From Saprospiraceae bacterium (GTDB lineage: Bacteria; Bacteroidota; Bacteroidia; Chitinophagales; Saprospiraceae): a DNA stretch of 64,000 nucleotides. The translations under genes and the position numbers were made by a program. Positions within the stretch are counted from its first letter, which is position 1. Each line of letters begins with the position of its first letter. The notes beneath the pieces were generated by a model. That model did not search any database, had not been told where the DNA came from, and saw only the letters and a program-made list of their open reading frames with translations. This document shows positions 38,126-47,669 of the stretch, piece by piece. The stretch lies in contig JADKBO010000006.1 in the NCBI GenBank assembly GCA_016715105.1, positions 328,219-392,218 on the forward strand. The letters are read 5' to 3'.

Positions 38126-39175
38126 TCACCATTCCAACAAAATCCTCTGCGCCGTAAAACCCGGTCCAAAACTCAACATCAAACCCTTCTCCCCCTTGGC
38201 CGGATTCCGATCCATAAAACGCTCAAGCACGTGCAAAACCGTAGCGCTCGACATATTGCCATGAAGTCGCAAAACCTCCTTGGTGTCATTGATATCCTTG
38301 CCAATTTCAAATAAGATTTCTTCTACTTTTTGGACAATTTTTTTACCTCCCGGGTGGAAAATAAAATGATCGATGTCCTTAAGTGTTGTATTGGTTCTAG
38401 CCAAAAAAGGTGTAATGATTTTTTCAAAATTATCGGCAATGACGTCTGGAACAGCAGGATCTAGCACCATCAAAAGGCCAGAATTGGTCAAGGCAAAACC
38501 CATGATTTCTTCCGTATCATTAAAATGATACATGCCTTCATCGATGATTGCCGGACCTTCTGTATCTGCTTCAGAAGACAATAGTGCACAAGCAGCTCCA
38601 TCTCCAAATATGGCTGCGCTTACGACATTCACCATCGAAAAATCATTCTGTTGAAAGGTCGCCATCGGTGATTCTACCGCAATCACTGCTGCCCTTTTAC
38701 CAGGATTGGACTGTAAAAAATTCTTTGCATAAATCAGCCCTGAAACGCCGGCCACACAGCCCATTTCAGTCACTGGCAATCGTACGACGTCATGACGCAA
38801 ACCCAATTTATTGATCAAATAAGCGTCCATTGAAGGAATCATATAACCCGTACAACTCACAGTGATGATATAGTCCAGCGATGTTGCATCCCATCCAGAT
38901 TTTTCCAAAGCTAGGCGCAAGACTTTTTCTGATAAGTCCAAGGCACCTTTCATGTACAATTGATTGCGGGTCTCAAAATCTGAGATGCCAAACATTTCCT
39001 CAGGAGACAACATCGAATAACGCATGTCTACCCCTGCATTACCAAATAATTTGATCACTTTCCTTTGATACCTTTCGTCCTGACCAGAAACCCATTTTTC
39101 TATGAATGGGATGATTTCTGCCGTTGATCTACTGTAAGGCGGAAGAACTTTTGCAACGGTTTTTATTTTAACCAT
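38126..39175 (-). CDS. Type III polyketide synthase (chalcone/stilbene synthase family)
   Basis: The 349-residue homodimeric condensing enzyme has the full catalytic triad: Cys140 in TEMGCVAG, His274 in IFHPGGK and Asn307 in LHGNMSS, plus the C-terminal GPGF loop in LSFGPGFTAQR. Bacterial members take a fatty acyl starter and add malonyl units to form alkylresorcinols, alkylpyrones or related phenols. It is followed 3 bases upstream by a methyltransferase and then an FAD enzyme, and downstream by ACP-based chain genes, so a long-chain starter from the cluster ACP is likely. The exact product is not deducible. Confidence 0.93.
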   Translation of the reverse strand: MVKIKTVAKVLPPYSRSTAEIIPFIEKWVSGQDERYQRKVIKLFGNAGVDMRYSMLSPEEMFGISDFETRNQLYMKGALDLSEKVLRLALEKSGWDATSLDYIITVSCTGYMIPSMDAYLINKLGLRHDVVRLPVTEMGCVAGVSGLIYAKNFLQSNPGKRAAVIAVESPMATFQQNDFSMVNVVSAAIFGDGAACALLSSEADTEGPAIIDEGMYHFNDTEEIMGFALTNSGLLMVLDPAVPDVIADNFEKIITPFLARTNTTLKDIDHFIFHPGGKKIVQKVEEILFEIGKDINDTKEVLRLHGNMSSATVLHVLERFMDRNPAKGEKGLMLSFGPGFTAQRILLEW

Positions 39176-39178
39176 AAA

Positions 39179-39898
39179 TTAGTTTTGTTTGGAAAATAGG
39201 ATCCATTGATATCTGAAAGCCCAACGCCATTTGACCATTGATTGTTTTATAGGTAGATTCTTTGTATATCTTTCAAAGTCCTTGCGTTTAAAGCCTCTCA
39301 AAATAGAGGTTTTCCCATCCTGAACAACCATTGGATTGGTAAAAAATAAGGAGAGTAAGCTGTACAGAAAATAGGCCCACCGACTGCGATGAAGGTCATT
39401 GATGACGATGCCCATTTTTGCCTTTTGAACACTTCCCACCAGTAATGTCTCGATTTCCTCGTCTGTGAGGTGGTGCATAAACAAGGTAGCCGTGAGGATG
39501 TCATATTCCAAAGTTTGGTATTCTTCAGAAGGGACCATGGCAACCAAATAAGAAATCTCTGGATATGAGTTTGAATGTTTTCTGGCATATTGAATGGTAA
39601 AATCATTGGCATCTATTCCGATCAGCTTTGCTTGAATGCCCTTTTTACGAAAATATTTAGCCAGTCTTCGCAAAGAATCACCACTTCCACAACCAACATC
39701 GACCACTGTCAATTCCCGAGTAATGGTCTGGTTTTGCAACAACCGCTCCACGCCATCAATTGTCACTCCATTGCCACCCAACCAGAAATTGATCCAGTCC
39801 AATTTTTTCAATGAAGAAGCAAGTAATTCGCCCTCCATGCCAAGATCATCCATGATTTCTTGGGCATTACTTCGATGTGTGGTGTCTGGAATCATCAT
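39179..39898 (-). CDS. Class I SAM-dependent methyltransferase
   Basis: The 239-residue methyltransferase has motif I VVDVGCGSGDS near residue 65 and an acidic LIGIDAND that binds SAM. The pattern is close to UbiE/phenolic methyltransferases in Bacteroidota. It overlaps the FAD oxidoreductase stop by 4 bases (ATGA) and is 3 bases from the type III PKS, so all three are one operon. In Streptomyces the SrsA product is modified by a methyltransferase (SrsB) and a flavoprotein hydroxylase (SrsC); a similar tailoring role is inferred here, though SrsB belongs to another methyltransferase type. Confidence 0.85.
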   Translation of the reverse strand: MMIPDTTHRSNAQEIMDDLGMEGELLASSLKKLDWINFWLGGNGVTIDGVERLLQNQTITRELTVVDVGCGSGDSLRRLAKYFRKKGIQAKLIGIDANDFTIQYARKHSNSYPEISYLVAMVPSEEYQTLEYDILTATLFMHHLTDEEIETLLVGSVQKAKMGIVINDLHRSRWAYFLYSLLSLFFTNPMVVQDGKTSILRGFKRKDFERYTKNLPIKQSMVKWRWAFRYQWILFSKQN

Positions 39899-41067
39899 TT
39901 GGCAGTTATAAAAGTACGAGCAGATTCCATCTCAATGGCCTGACCGTGGGTTTTTTTGATGAAATGAGGTAAGATTTGTGGTATATACATCAATCCTGCC
40001 AAGGCCCACTCAAAAAGTAAATCCTGAGCAAAAAACGCATTGAAGAATTTTCCAGAGCGCAATCTTTTACTGAATGTCTTTTCCCATTTTTGACTATAAA
40101 ATTGCTCTACTTCGGCTCGAGATTGGATGTCTCCATTGTAGTAAGCAATCAGAATTTCTGATAACAATAAGGCGCTGTGAATGGCCATACTCATACCATT
40201 ACCACACAATGGGTGGATCATACCCGCGCTATCACCACTCATCAATAGATGATTTTCTACTCTTGCTTTGGATAAAAAAGAGACTTGGCTGATGGTCATT
40301 GGCTCTTCAAAAACAGCAATAGCCTGACTCAAAAATGTTTCCATATGTGGGTTCTGCCGAATGACTTTTTCTTCGAATGTGGCCAGGTTTTTATATTTTT
40401 TGAATGTTTTGAAATCCGCCAAATAACAGACATTGATCAAATCATCTTCAACGCTGGAAATGCCGCAATAACCTCCTTTGAAATTGTGTAAAGCGATGAG
40501 GTCTTTAGGAAAATCACCTCGATAATGGCCTTTCACACCCAAATAAGGAGCCAATTGGTGTGTGAATGGTCGATTCATTTTGATGTCCAAATTTGATCTT
40601 TTTCCAAAAGACCCGATCACAAACTTTGCATAAAAAGAGCCATTTCTTTTGGTTGTTGTTTTAAAGCTGTTGGAATCAAAACTACAAGACTCTACCATAT
40701 CCTGCACAATCTGACAACCATTCTCCAATGCTTTTTGGTACAATTGAAAATCCAGTGTATACCGGCTGATGCCAAATCCTCCCAAAGGCAAATTTGAATG
40801 CACCACCTTTCCATTTACGGTACTCAATTCAAACCGATCGATGGCCACTGCTCCAAAATCAAATGGATTGATCCCTAAGTAGGCCAAGTAAGAAAGTACT
40901 TCATTGGAAATATACTCTCCACAGACCTTATGTTTTGGATATTCGTTTTTCTCAATCAACAAAACCTTCAATCCAGCTTTGGACAAGTGGATGGCGTTGA
41001 CCAAACCTGCCAAGCCACCGCCGATGATGACGATGTCGCTTTGATTGGATGAATTGTTTGTTGTCAT
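39895..41067 (-). CDS. FAD-dependent oxidoreductase, geranylgeranyl reductase/hydroxylase type
   Basis: The 390-residue flavoprotein has the Rossmann loop VIIGGGLAGL near residue 14, the KVCGEYIS segment near 47 and the second FAD block LLMSGDSAGMIHPLCGNGMS. These fit the group containing aromatic hydroxylases and geranylgeranyl reductases. As the first gene of the minus-strand operon it may hydroxylate the phenolic ring made by the type III PKS (as SrsC does) or reduce a chain double bond. Which of the two cannot be told from sequence alone. The upstream 182 bases carry the presumed promoter but I see no clear -7/-33 pair. Confidence 0.82.
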   Translation of the reverse strand: MTTNNSSNQSDIVIIGGGLAGLVNAIHLSKAGLKVLLIEKNEYPKHKVCGEYISNEVLSYLAYLGINPFDFGAVAIDRFELSTVNGKVVHSNLPLGGFGISRYTLDFQLYQKALENGCQIVQDMVESCSFDSNSFKTTTKRNGSFYAKFVIGSFGKRSNLDIKMNRPFTHQLAPYLGVKGHYRGDFPKDLIALHNFKGGYCGISSVEDDLINVCYLADFKTFKKYKNLATFEEKVIRQNPHMETFLSQAIAVFEEPMTISQVSFLSKARVENHLLMSGDSAGMIHPLCGNGMSMAIHSALLLSEILIAYYNGDIQSRAEVEQFYSQKWEKTFSKRLRSGKFFNAFFAQDLLFEWALAGLMYIPQILPHFIKKTHGQAIEMESARTFITAK

Positions 41068-41249
41068 TGATATTTACGAGCTATGGATTCAAGTTATGAA
41101 GATAAGATACCAATTGTTAAATAAGTAAATTTTAATTTTAAAAAAAAAACCATGGAAAAAACACTAAAGACCCCGCAGTTTAATAAATATCAGCAACTAA
41201 CATAGAATGATTGTTTGTTGTTGTGGGGAAAAGGGGGAAAATATTCTGG

Positions 41250-41606
41250 TTATTTCTGCTTCGATAATATCTCAGACAATTCTCGAAGTCTAGTTGCGTG
41301 TTCAGGTTTAAATATAAATTCATCCCAATGACCATAAATACATTTATAACCAAAAATATATTTCACTCCTGCCTTCAACCTCCTCCAAAAACTGTATTTT
41401 ATTAAGTGAATGTGGCAATAGACCAAGTTATCTTCGCCATGTTCGTGAATGATTATTTGATGCTCGGTTGAGTTACATGCACATATGAGCACAGTTGGTA
41501 ATTCAGGTTTATAAATATTGCTATTACTTTCTTGCATTGACATATATCCTAAAATTAAAAATTTACATTTAGATTTATTCTTTGATTTGAGGAGCAGATT
41601 AATCAT
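41250..41606 (-). CDS. Small conserved protein of unknown function
   Basis: I do not know a function for this 118-residue protein. The core (VLICACNSTEHQIIIHEHGEDNLVYCHIHL, then SFWRRLKAGVKYIFGYKCIYGHWDEFIF) resembles short proteins seen in Bacteroidota genomes and their phages. It contains several Cys and His residues, which could bind metal. The real start is probably a later Met (residue 22 or 24) since the first residues look unlike the family. It lies alone between the polyketide operon and the serine hydrolase gene. Confidence 0.55.
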   Translation of the reverse strand: MINLLLKSKNKSKCKFLILGYMSMQESNSNIYKPELPTVLICACNSTEHQIIIHEHGEDNLVYCHIHLIKYSFWRRLKAGVKYIFGYKCIYGHWDEFIFKPEHATRLRELSEILSKQK

Positions 41607-41632
41607 TTCAAGATATCACCAAGTAACAATTC

Positions 41633-42676
41633 ATGAAAACATATACAATCCTATTTACCCTAATCCTCCTTTCCACTAGCTGCGCCAGTCAACAATCCTC
41701 CAAAGATAAAACGGTCGAGTTACTAGAATTACTCAAATCAGAAAATTATGCCAAAATTGATGGCATTGTCGTTGCCAAAAACAACAAACTACTTTTTGAA
41801 AAATACTTCAATGGTTATGAGCGGGAAAGTTTACATGACCTGCGATCTTCATTCAAAACTATCACCAGTTTGTTAGCAGGAATAGCTGTTGACCAAGGCT
41901 TATTTAAAGTAGATGATGAAATTGGGAAGTTTATCAATGAGTGGAAAAACGATCCTAGAGGCAAGATTACGGTGAGAAACTTGTTGGAGATGAAGTCTGG
42001 CTTGGCTTGTGAAGGCTTCTTTGGCATCGGCCCTGACTGTGAAGCGGAGATGTGGGAAAAGGATGACTGGCTAAAATATATTTTTAATATTCCCCTAAGA
42101 CATGATCCAGGATTAAATTGGGAATATACTTCGATGGAACCTGAGCTTGTCGGTATCATTATTTCAAGAGCCAGTAAAATGAATTTGATGGATTTTGCCA
42201 AAAAATACTTGTTTGAACCAATGGCAATCACCAAATATGAATGGTTTGTGACACCCAATGGCGGCGGGTATGCAGCAGGGTCTTTCGATATCAAACCTAT
42301 TGATTTGTTGAAAATCGGACAAATGGTTTTGGATAAGGGAAAATGGGAAGGTCAACAAATCGTCAGTGAAAAGTGGCTTAATGAATCCACCAATTGTCAG
42401 ACAGATGTAGAAATGTCCTTTGTTCGTTTTGCCAGAACCAAAAACGCCAAATATTCATCAGCTAAATATGGCTACTTCTGGTACAATGAATTATTACAAT
42501 ATGGAGATATTAAAACCGAAGTTTTATTTTCTTCTGGCAATGGAGGCCAGTACATGATGGTATTAAAAGACTATGATGCCTGTGTTGTTTTCACGGGTAG
42601 TAATTTTGGAAATTGGAGGGGTAAATTACCTTTTGATATTTTATTAAAGTATGTGATTCCGATGTTGGAAAACTGA
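41633..42676 (+). CDS. Serine beta-lactamase-like hydrolase, lipoprotein
   Basis: The 347-residue protein of the class C beta-lactamase/penicillin-binding fold has a lipoprotein signal (ILLSTSC, Cys17), the SxxK motif in RSSFKTIT (Ser72-Lys75), a YxS motif in WEYTSM and a GNGG triad in place of KTG. Such proteins are mostly esterases or peptidases of unknown substrate, not resistance enzymes. It ends at 42676, next to the second REP island. Confidence 0.85.
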   Translation: MKTYTILFTLILLSTSCASQQSSKDKTVELLELLKSENYAKIDGIVVAKNNKLLFEKYFNGYERESLHDLRSSFKTITSLLAGIAVDQGLFKVDDEIGKFINEWKNDPRGKITVRNLLEMKSGLACEGFFGIGPDCEAEMWEKDDWLKYIFNIPLRHDPGLNWEYTSMEPELVGIIISRASKMNLMDFAKKYLFEPMAITKYEWFVTPNGGGYAAGSFDIKPIDLLKIGQMVLDKGKWEGQQIVSEKWLNESTNCQTDVEMSFVRFARTKNAKYSSAKYGYFWYNELLQYGDIKTEVLFSSGNGGQYMMVLKDYDACVVFTGSNFGNWRGKLPFDILLKYVIPMLEN

Positions 42677-42779
42677 TGAAAAAGGATTGGCAAGACATTT
42701 TTGGAAAGAAACCTTTAAGATTCATGTGCCTTCTTTGCAATTATTTGCTATTGAAATAATTGAAAAACTCATATGTTGT

Positions 42780-43350
42780 TTGTTTTGGCTAAAGCCATTT
42801 TTTAATTCAAATTATTATTGCCTCCAGCTAAAGCAGGAGGCAATGCAATCCAATTTTTGAAATAAGCAATCACACATTATTATTCATCATATTGAAACTT
42901 AGCTGAAGGTGAATTTTAGACATAATTATATTATAATGTGCCTAACTTGGAATGCTCAATATGAATTTGAAAAACAACTAGCATTATTGCTGTGGCTAAA
43001 GCCATTTTTAACTTTCATTTCTTTTGCCTCCAGCTAAAGCGGGAGGCAATGAAATAGAATTTTTGAAATGAGCAGCACACATTATTATGCCCCGTATTGA
43101 AACTTAGCTGAAGGTGATTTTTAGATACAATTATATTTTAATGTGCTTAACTTGGAATGCTCAATATGAATTTGTAAAACAACCCGCATTATTGCTGTGG
43201 CTAAAGCCATTTTTTACTTCCATTTCTTTTGCCTCCAGCTAAAGCGGGAGGCAATGCAGTCCAATGTTTTGAAATTAGCCAATCTCCCTCCAACATAATT
43301 TCCTCCAGCTATAGCAGGAGGCAATGCAATCCAATTTTGAAATAAGCAAT
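42780..43350. repeat. REP-like palindrome array B, left part
   Basis: This non-coding region repeats with a period of about 206 bases. Each unit has GGCTAAAGCC (42787, 42994, 43199) followed about 30 bases on by a larger hairpin, stem GCCTCC/GGAGGC around AGCTAAAGCA or AGCTAAAGCG (42820-42841, 43026-43047, 43231-43252). A variant copy with TCCTCC and AGCTATAGC is at 43301-43322. The spacers share AACTTGGAATGCTCAATATGA text. The sequence is unrelated to array A. The rest of 42677-43507 has no gene. Confidence 0.88.
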
Positions 43351-43507
43351 CACACATTTTATTCAACCTTAGATTCAAGTCACAAATGCAACTTTTGGAG
43401 AGATAATTAGGAATAGATAATTTTTTTCAAAAGAAAGAGGAAAAATAATTCCCCCTTTCCCTTGAATGGAATACACTCCCTATATTGTCCCTCGCCAAAA
43501 GTAAAAT

Positions 43508-44473
43508 ATGAGTCATGTAACCGAAGGACAAAGATATGCAATTGAAAGTATGTTGAAGCAAGGGTATACCCAAAAGGAGATATCAATTGTAATTGAAAAG
43601 GACAAATCTGTTGTGAGCCGCGAGATTAAAAGGAATAAAGATCAGCGCAACGGCATTTATGGGGCTGATTTGGCACAAAGGAAGTATGAGACCAGAAAGC
43701 AGGATAAACCAAAAGCTATCAGGTTTACAGAAAAAATAAAAAAGAATGTTGAGTCAAAGCTGGGCAAGAAATGGAGTCCGGAACAGATAAGTTCGACCAT
43801 GGCTAAAGAATGTGGACAGACTGTGAGTCACGAACGAATATACCAGCACATTATAGAGGACAAAAAGAAAGGAGGCAAGCTGTACAAAAATCTTAGGAGG
43901 AGAAAAAAATATAAGAATCGAATAGGAGATATGGACAATAGAGGCAAGATAAAAAACCAAAAAAGTATCAAAGAAAGGCCAGTGGAGGTTGAAGAAAAAA
44001 CACGAGTAGGCGACTTTGAAGTCGATTTAGTAATGGGTGCAAACCACAAAGGAGCTTTGGTAACAATAAATGACAGAAAATCAGGATATGCCAAAATAAA
44101 ACTTGTGAAGAGTAAAGATTCAAAGAAGGTCGCCAAGGCAATAATTCAAGCCTTGATGCCCTATAAAAACCATCTACATACAATTACTTCAGACAACGGC
44201 AAGGAATTTTCAGAGCACCAATATATTAGTGAAAAATTAGGGATTGAATTTTACTTTGCAGAGCCTTATAGCAGCTGGCAAAGGGGTGCTAATGAAAACC
44301 TCAACGGTTTAATTAGGCAGTATTTTCCAAAGAAAACAAGCTTTGAAGAAATGTCCTGGAGAGAAATAAAAAAAGTAGAAAATGAGTTAAATAAAAGACC
44401 TCGAAAAAGACTGAATTATAAAACACCAAAGGAAGAATTTAATTTATTAACTAAAGTTGCATTTGCAGCTTGA
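43508..44473 (+). CDS. IS30-family transposase
   Basis: This intact 321-residue DDE transposase has an N-terminal helix-turn-helix (GYTQKEISIVIEKDKSVVSREIKRN), as in IS30. The catalytic Asp is in GDFEVDLVMG near residue 172, the second in TSDNGKEF and the Glu in SWQRGANENLNGLIRQYF. It is inserted in REP array B between its left part and the RAYT gene. The element ends are not firmly placed: TAGGAATAGATA at about 43408 and the reverse of a TATTGATTCCTA near 44490 are weakly similar and could be the terminal repeats. Confidence 0.9.
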   Translation: MSHVTEGQRYAIESMLKQGYTQKEISIVIEKDKSVVSREIKRNKDQRNGIYGADLAQRKYETRKQDKPKAIRFTEKIKKNVESKLGKKWSPEQISSTMAKECGQTVSHERIYQHIIEDKKKGGKLYKNLRRRKKYKNRIGDMDNRGKIKNQKSIKERPVEVEEKTRVGDFEVDLVMGANHKGALVTINDRKSGYAKIKLVKSKDSKKVAKAIIQALMPYKNHLHTITSDNGKEFSEHQYISEKLGIEFYFAEPYSSWQRGANENLNGLIRQYFPKKTSFEEMSWREIKKVENELNKRPRKRLNYKTPKEEFNLLTKVAFAA

Positions 44474-44599
44474 ATTCAGGAACATATTGATTCCTATTTT
44501 GAAGGTTTATCTTCTGCCCAAATTGGATGTGATTTCAAAAATTGCAAAAACACATTCAACAAAAAGAATGATTACCAAAATTTAAAACCAATTCCAGGG

Positions 44600-44670
44600 G
44601 TTATCATTAGGAATGTGGCTTTAGCCCATTCCCAAAATGATATGAGGCAAAATCCGGCTTTAGCCAAAAA
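44600..44670. repeat. REP-like array B, inverted-type repeats after the IS30 gene
   Basis: GGAATG-x-GGCTTTAGCC-CATTCC (44610-44632) and a second GGCTTTAGCC at 44656-44665 are the reverse-complement class of the GGCTAAAGCC core of array B. An almost identical pair occurs at 45961-46017. The remaining sequence from 44474 to 45083 is AT-rich and shows no gene. Confidence 0.75.
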
Positions 44671-45083
44671 TAACAGGCCACCAAAACGTTGTTATGAACC
44701 AATCATTTATTCCTTAATCATAAAACACATCTAACCATCGACATCTTTCTTTATAAAAACTTAATTGAAAATAATGCAAATTGAAAATAATCATTAAATT
44801 TGTTTGCCTTAAATATTTGTTACCACGCTTTTATAAAAAAGACGATGGTGGAAAGTGAAAAATTTTAATGAAAACATACAACGTATGTAAAAACAATCTA
44901 AATCATTGACGATTACAAGCTGAAGTAAATTAGTTTCAGGTTCCTAATGCAAGATTAATTAATTATCGCCAAAATAGGCGTCTAATACTTTTATGAAACT
45001 CCATTTTAGATCATGTTATCTAGTCCCAATACAAAAATTATAAACCCTATTAAAAATTTATTCAACAATTAAAATACCCTATC

Positions 45084-45521
45084 ATGTCATTTGTCAAAGT
45101 TTACATCCACTTTGTGTGGAGCACCAAAAACAGATTCCCATATTTAGATTCAAAAGAAACAAGATTGAAGGTGTGGCAACACATAAGAGAAAATGCAAGG
45201 CAAAAAGGAATCTATGTGGACCATATAAATGGTTACTCTGATCATTGTCATTGCTTGGTTTCTTTGGGAATTGATCAAACCATCCAGAAGGTAATGCAAA
45301 TGATTAAAGGTGAATCATCCTATTGGATCAATAAAAACAATTTGACATCCAAAAAATTTGATTGGCAAGATGAATATTTTGCTGTCTCTGTATCTGAATC
45401 TGTTTTGGATCGGGTAAGGGAATATATAAAAAATCAGGATGAACATCATGGTATCAAAACTTTCCAGGAAGAATATGATGAATTCATCATGAAATTTGGA
45501 TTTGAAAAATATAAAGTATGA
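45084..45521 (+). CDS. REP-associated tyrosine transposase (second RAYT, Y1/HUH)
   Basis: The 145-residue protein has the HUH motif as DHCHCLV (His54 and His56) and a single Tyr at about 114 in REYIKNQDEHH, the same layout as the RAYT at 14920-15378, but the two differ through most of their length. GGCTAAAGCC-type hairpins of array B lie on both sides, with the first copy only 8 bases after its stop. It is the likely mobiliser of that repeat family and all key residues are present. The ATG at 45084 is a normal family start (MSFVKVYIHFVWSTKN). Confidence 0.87.
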   Translation: MSFVKVYIHFVWSTKNRFPYLDSKETRLKVWQHIRENARQKGIYVDHINGYSDHCHCLVSLGIDQTIQKVMQMIKGESSYWINKNNLTSKKFDWQDEYFAVSVSESVLDRVREYIKNQDEHHGIKTFQEEYDEFIMKFGFEKYKV

Positions 45522-45524
45522 TTG

Positions 45525-46020
45525 ATTTGGCTAAAGCCATTTTTCATCTTCATTTCTTTTGCCTCCAGCTAAAGCAGGAGGCAATGCAATCCATTGTTTT
45601 GAAATGAGGCAAACACATATTTATCAAACATATTGAATCTTACATGAAAGCTTATGTTAGATATATTTCTTTATAATGTGTAACTTGGAATACTTAATAT
45701 GAAATTGAATAACTAATTACACGAATGTTTTGGCTAAAGCCATTTTTCATCTTCATTTCTATTGCCTCCAGCTAAAGCAGGAGGCAATGCAATCCATTGT
45801 TTTGAAATGAGGCAAACACATATTTATTAAACATATTGAATTTTATATGATGGTTTATAGCCTGGCCTAATAAGATGTGATTTTAAAAAATCACCAAAAA
45901 CACATTCAATTCAAAATATATAAATAGTAAAATTCAAAACCATTTCACAGGACCTCTCATTAGGAATGTGGCTTTAGCCCATTCCAAAAAGAATATGAGG
46001 TAAATGCGGCTTTAGCCGAA
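45525..46020. repeat. REP-like palindrome array B, right part
   Basis: GGCTAAAGCC recurs at 45529 and 45732 with the GCCTCC/GGAGGC hairpins at 45561-45582 and 45764-45785, a period of 203 bases. The reverse type GGCTTTAGCC is at 45970-45979 and 46008-46017. From 46021 to 46280 the sequence is AT-rich with no gene seen. Confidence 0.85.
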
Positions 46021-46280
46021 ACATAGGGACATCAAAGTAAAATGTTAATATAGAAGTCTTTCAAAATCCCCAATAAATCAAAAATAACCCCCAAATGGAA
46101 TATATCCATTCCCCCTCGGTACGCACATAAACCCATTGACATTAAAAGATGAGTTTTGATAAAATTATTACCTCAAAAAAAACAACATAATCAAAACCTA
46201 TTTTCAATTCAAATTTCTATATAATTTTATCCCTTACTTAGAAATCACAAAGTAGTCAGCTCACCTATACAAATCATATT

Positions 46281-47165
46281 TTGAAAAAATTAATATTATT
46301 CGGCGCATCAGGAAATTTAGGAAGAGAAATCGCGAAAAAGGCAATGCAACAGAGCTATGATTTAACTGTAGTTGTGAGAAATGCTCAGAAAGCAGAGAAG
46401 CTCAGTTCCATAACTTCTAAATTTATCATAACAGACATCACCAACGCCTCATCGATTGCCAATATCTGCCAAGGCTTTGATATTGTGGTTTCAGCATTGG
46501 GAAAAAGTGTCTCTCCTAATGATAATAGCAAATGTACTTTTAATGAAATTGATCTTATAGCAAACACCAACATTCTGCAAGAAGCTATTAAAAGTGGCAT
46601 ACGCAAATTCGTATATATCTCCGCTCTCCACTCTGAAAAATATTTACATCTAGAATATTTCAGAGTTCATCATGAATTTTCAGAATTATTGAAAAAGTCA
46701 GGAATTAACTACTCGATTATAAAACCACCTGCAATATTCAGTGGATTTCTGGATATGATGGAAATGGCGAAAAAAGGGCAATTAATCAACATTGGGAAAG
46801 GTGATAAAAGAACAAATCCTATATATGAAGTTGATTTAGCTACTGCATGTGTGGATTCAATCACACCTGATAATGTATTAATGGAAATCGGAGGCTCCAC
46901 CATTTATACAAGGAGACAATTGTTTGAAATTATTCAAGAAGAAGTCAATCCATCAAAAAGCGTAAAGCATTTACCATTGTGGACATTTAAACTAATGTTG
47001 CCAATGCTTAAGATCTTCAATAAAAACTTATATGATAAATTTGCTTTTTTCTTAGCTGCTATTCAAGTTGACACCATTGCACCACAGATAGGCCAGATGA
47101 ATTTTGAGGAATATATTAAAATGAAAAATTCCGATTCAACTAAAAACCTCGGTGTGAATGACTGA
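46281..47165 (+). CDS. NAD(P)-binding NmrA/SDR-like protein
   Basis: The 294-residue protein has an N-terminal Rossmann loop LFGASGNLGREIA at residues 6-18 and an atypical SDR pattern (FVYISALHSEKY, then YFRVHHEFSELLKKSG and SIIKPPAIFSGF). It resembles NmrA-like and NAD(P)H-binding proteins that act as reductases or redox sensors. The frame starts with TTG at 46281, since no ATG gives the Rossmann motif at its normal distance. No operon partner is visible. Confidence 0.8.
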   Translation: MKKLILFGASGNLGREIAKKAMQQSYDLTVVVRNAQKAEKLSSITSKFIITDITNASSIANICQGFDIVVSALGKSVSPNDNSKCTFNEIDLIANTNILQEAIKSGIRKFVYISALHSEKYLHLEYFRVHHEFSELLKKSGINYSIIKPPAIFSGFLDMMEMAKKGQLINIGKGDKRTNPIYEVDLATACVDSITPDNVLMEIGGSTIYTRRQLFEIIQEEVNPSKSVKHLPLWTFKLMLPMLKIFNKNLYDKFAFFLAAIQVDTIAPQIGQMNFEEYIKMKNSDSTKNLGVND

Positions 47166-47340
47166 AATTATTTCCTTTCCCAAGTGTAATTGGAAAAGAA
47201 TATCAAGTTCCACGCTTTATGAATGATAATCGCCCCAATACCTATTATTTATAAATCTCAAAATCTCTCTTCATATTTGGCATATATTTTAACTAAATAT
47301 GGTTTTCAAATTACCTCAAAATCTGTAAATTGCAATTATT

Positions 47341-47667
47341 ATGACTAAAGAAAGCGCTATACAAATATTTGAAGACAAACAGGTGCGCAGCCTGTGGGAT
47401 GCTGAGCAAGAACTCTGGTTTTCCTCCGTAATAGACATAATTGAAATTTTAACTAATACTGACAGGCCCAGGAAGTATTGGAGTGACTTAAAATCCAAGC
47501 TCAAAAAAGAAGGAAGCCAACTGTCCGAAAAAATCGGACAGTTGAAAATGCAAGCGGAAGATGGCAAAATGCGCATGACTGATGTTGCCACCACAGAGCA
47601 ATTATTCAGACTTATACAATCCATTCCATCACCCAAAGCTGAGTTATATAAACAAACCAACAATTAA
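47341..47667 (+). pseudogene. Truncated Bro-N/phage antirepressor-like protein
   Basis: This 108-residue frame matches the start of Bro-N family proteins (QIFEDKQVRSLWDAEQELWFSSVIDII, then DRPRKYWSDLKSKLKKEGSQLSE and TTEQLFRLIQSIPSPKAE). In full-length members the sequence goes on well beyond SPKAE; here it ends at once with LYKQTNN. The 3' part is missing and VOC-family sequence follows. I read it as a deletion remnant. Bro-N proteins occur in phages and bacterial genomes and often bind DNA. Confidence 0.65.
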
Positions 47668-47669
47668 TT

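Noticed and set aside
38061..38314. Plus-strand open frames in the gap and 3' end of the type III PKS gene
   Set aside because: They read through short repeats and the antisense of a catalytic domain.
37070..41067. Dialkylresorcinol (DarA/DarB) or flexirubin/aryl polyene cluster
   Set aside because: No DarA-like or DarB-like ketosynthase/cyclase pair, no ammonia lyase and no aryl polyene chain genes are seen; the ring-forming enzyme here is a type III PKS.
42780..43350. CRISPR-like or attC/integron array
   Set aside because: Periods of about 206 bases with identical spacers and no integrase gene; the RAYT gene explains the palindromes better.
44473..44500. Exact IS30 terminal inverted repeats
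   Set aside because: Only short weak similarity between the two sides could be found by eye, so the ends are left undefined.
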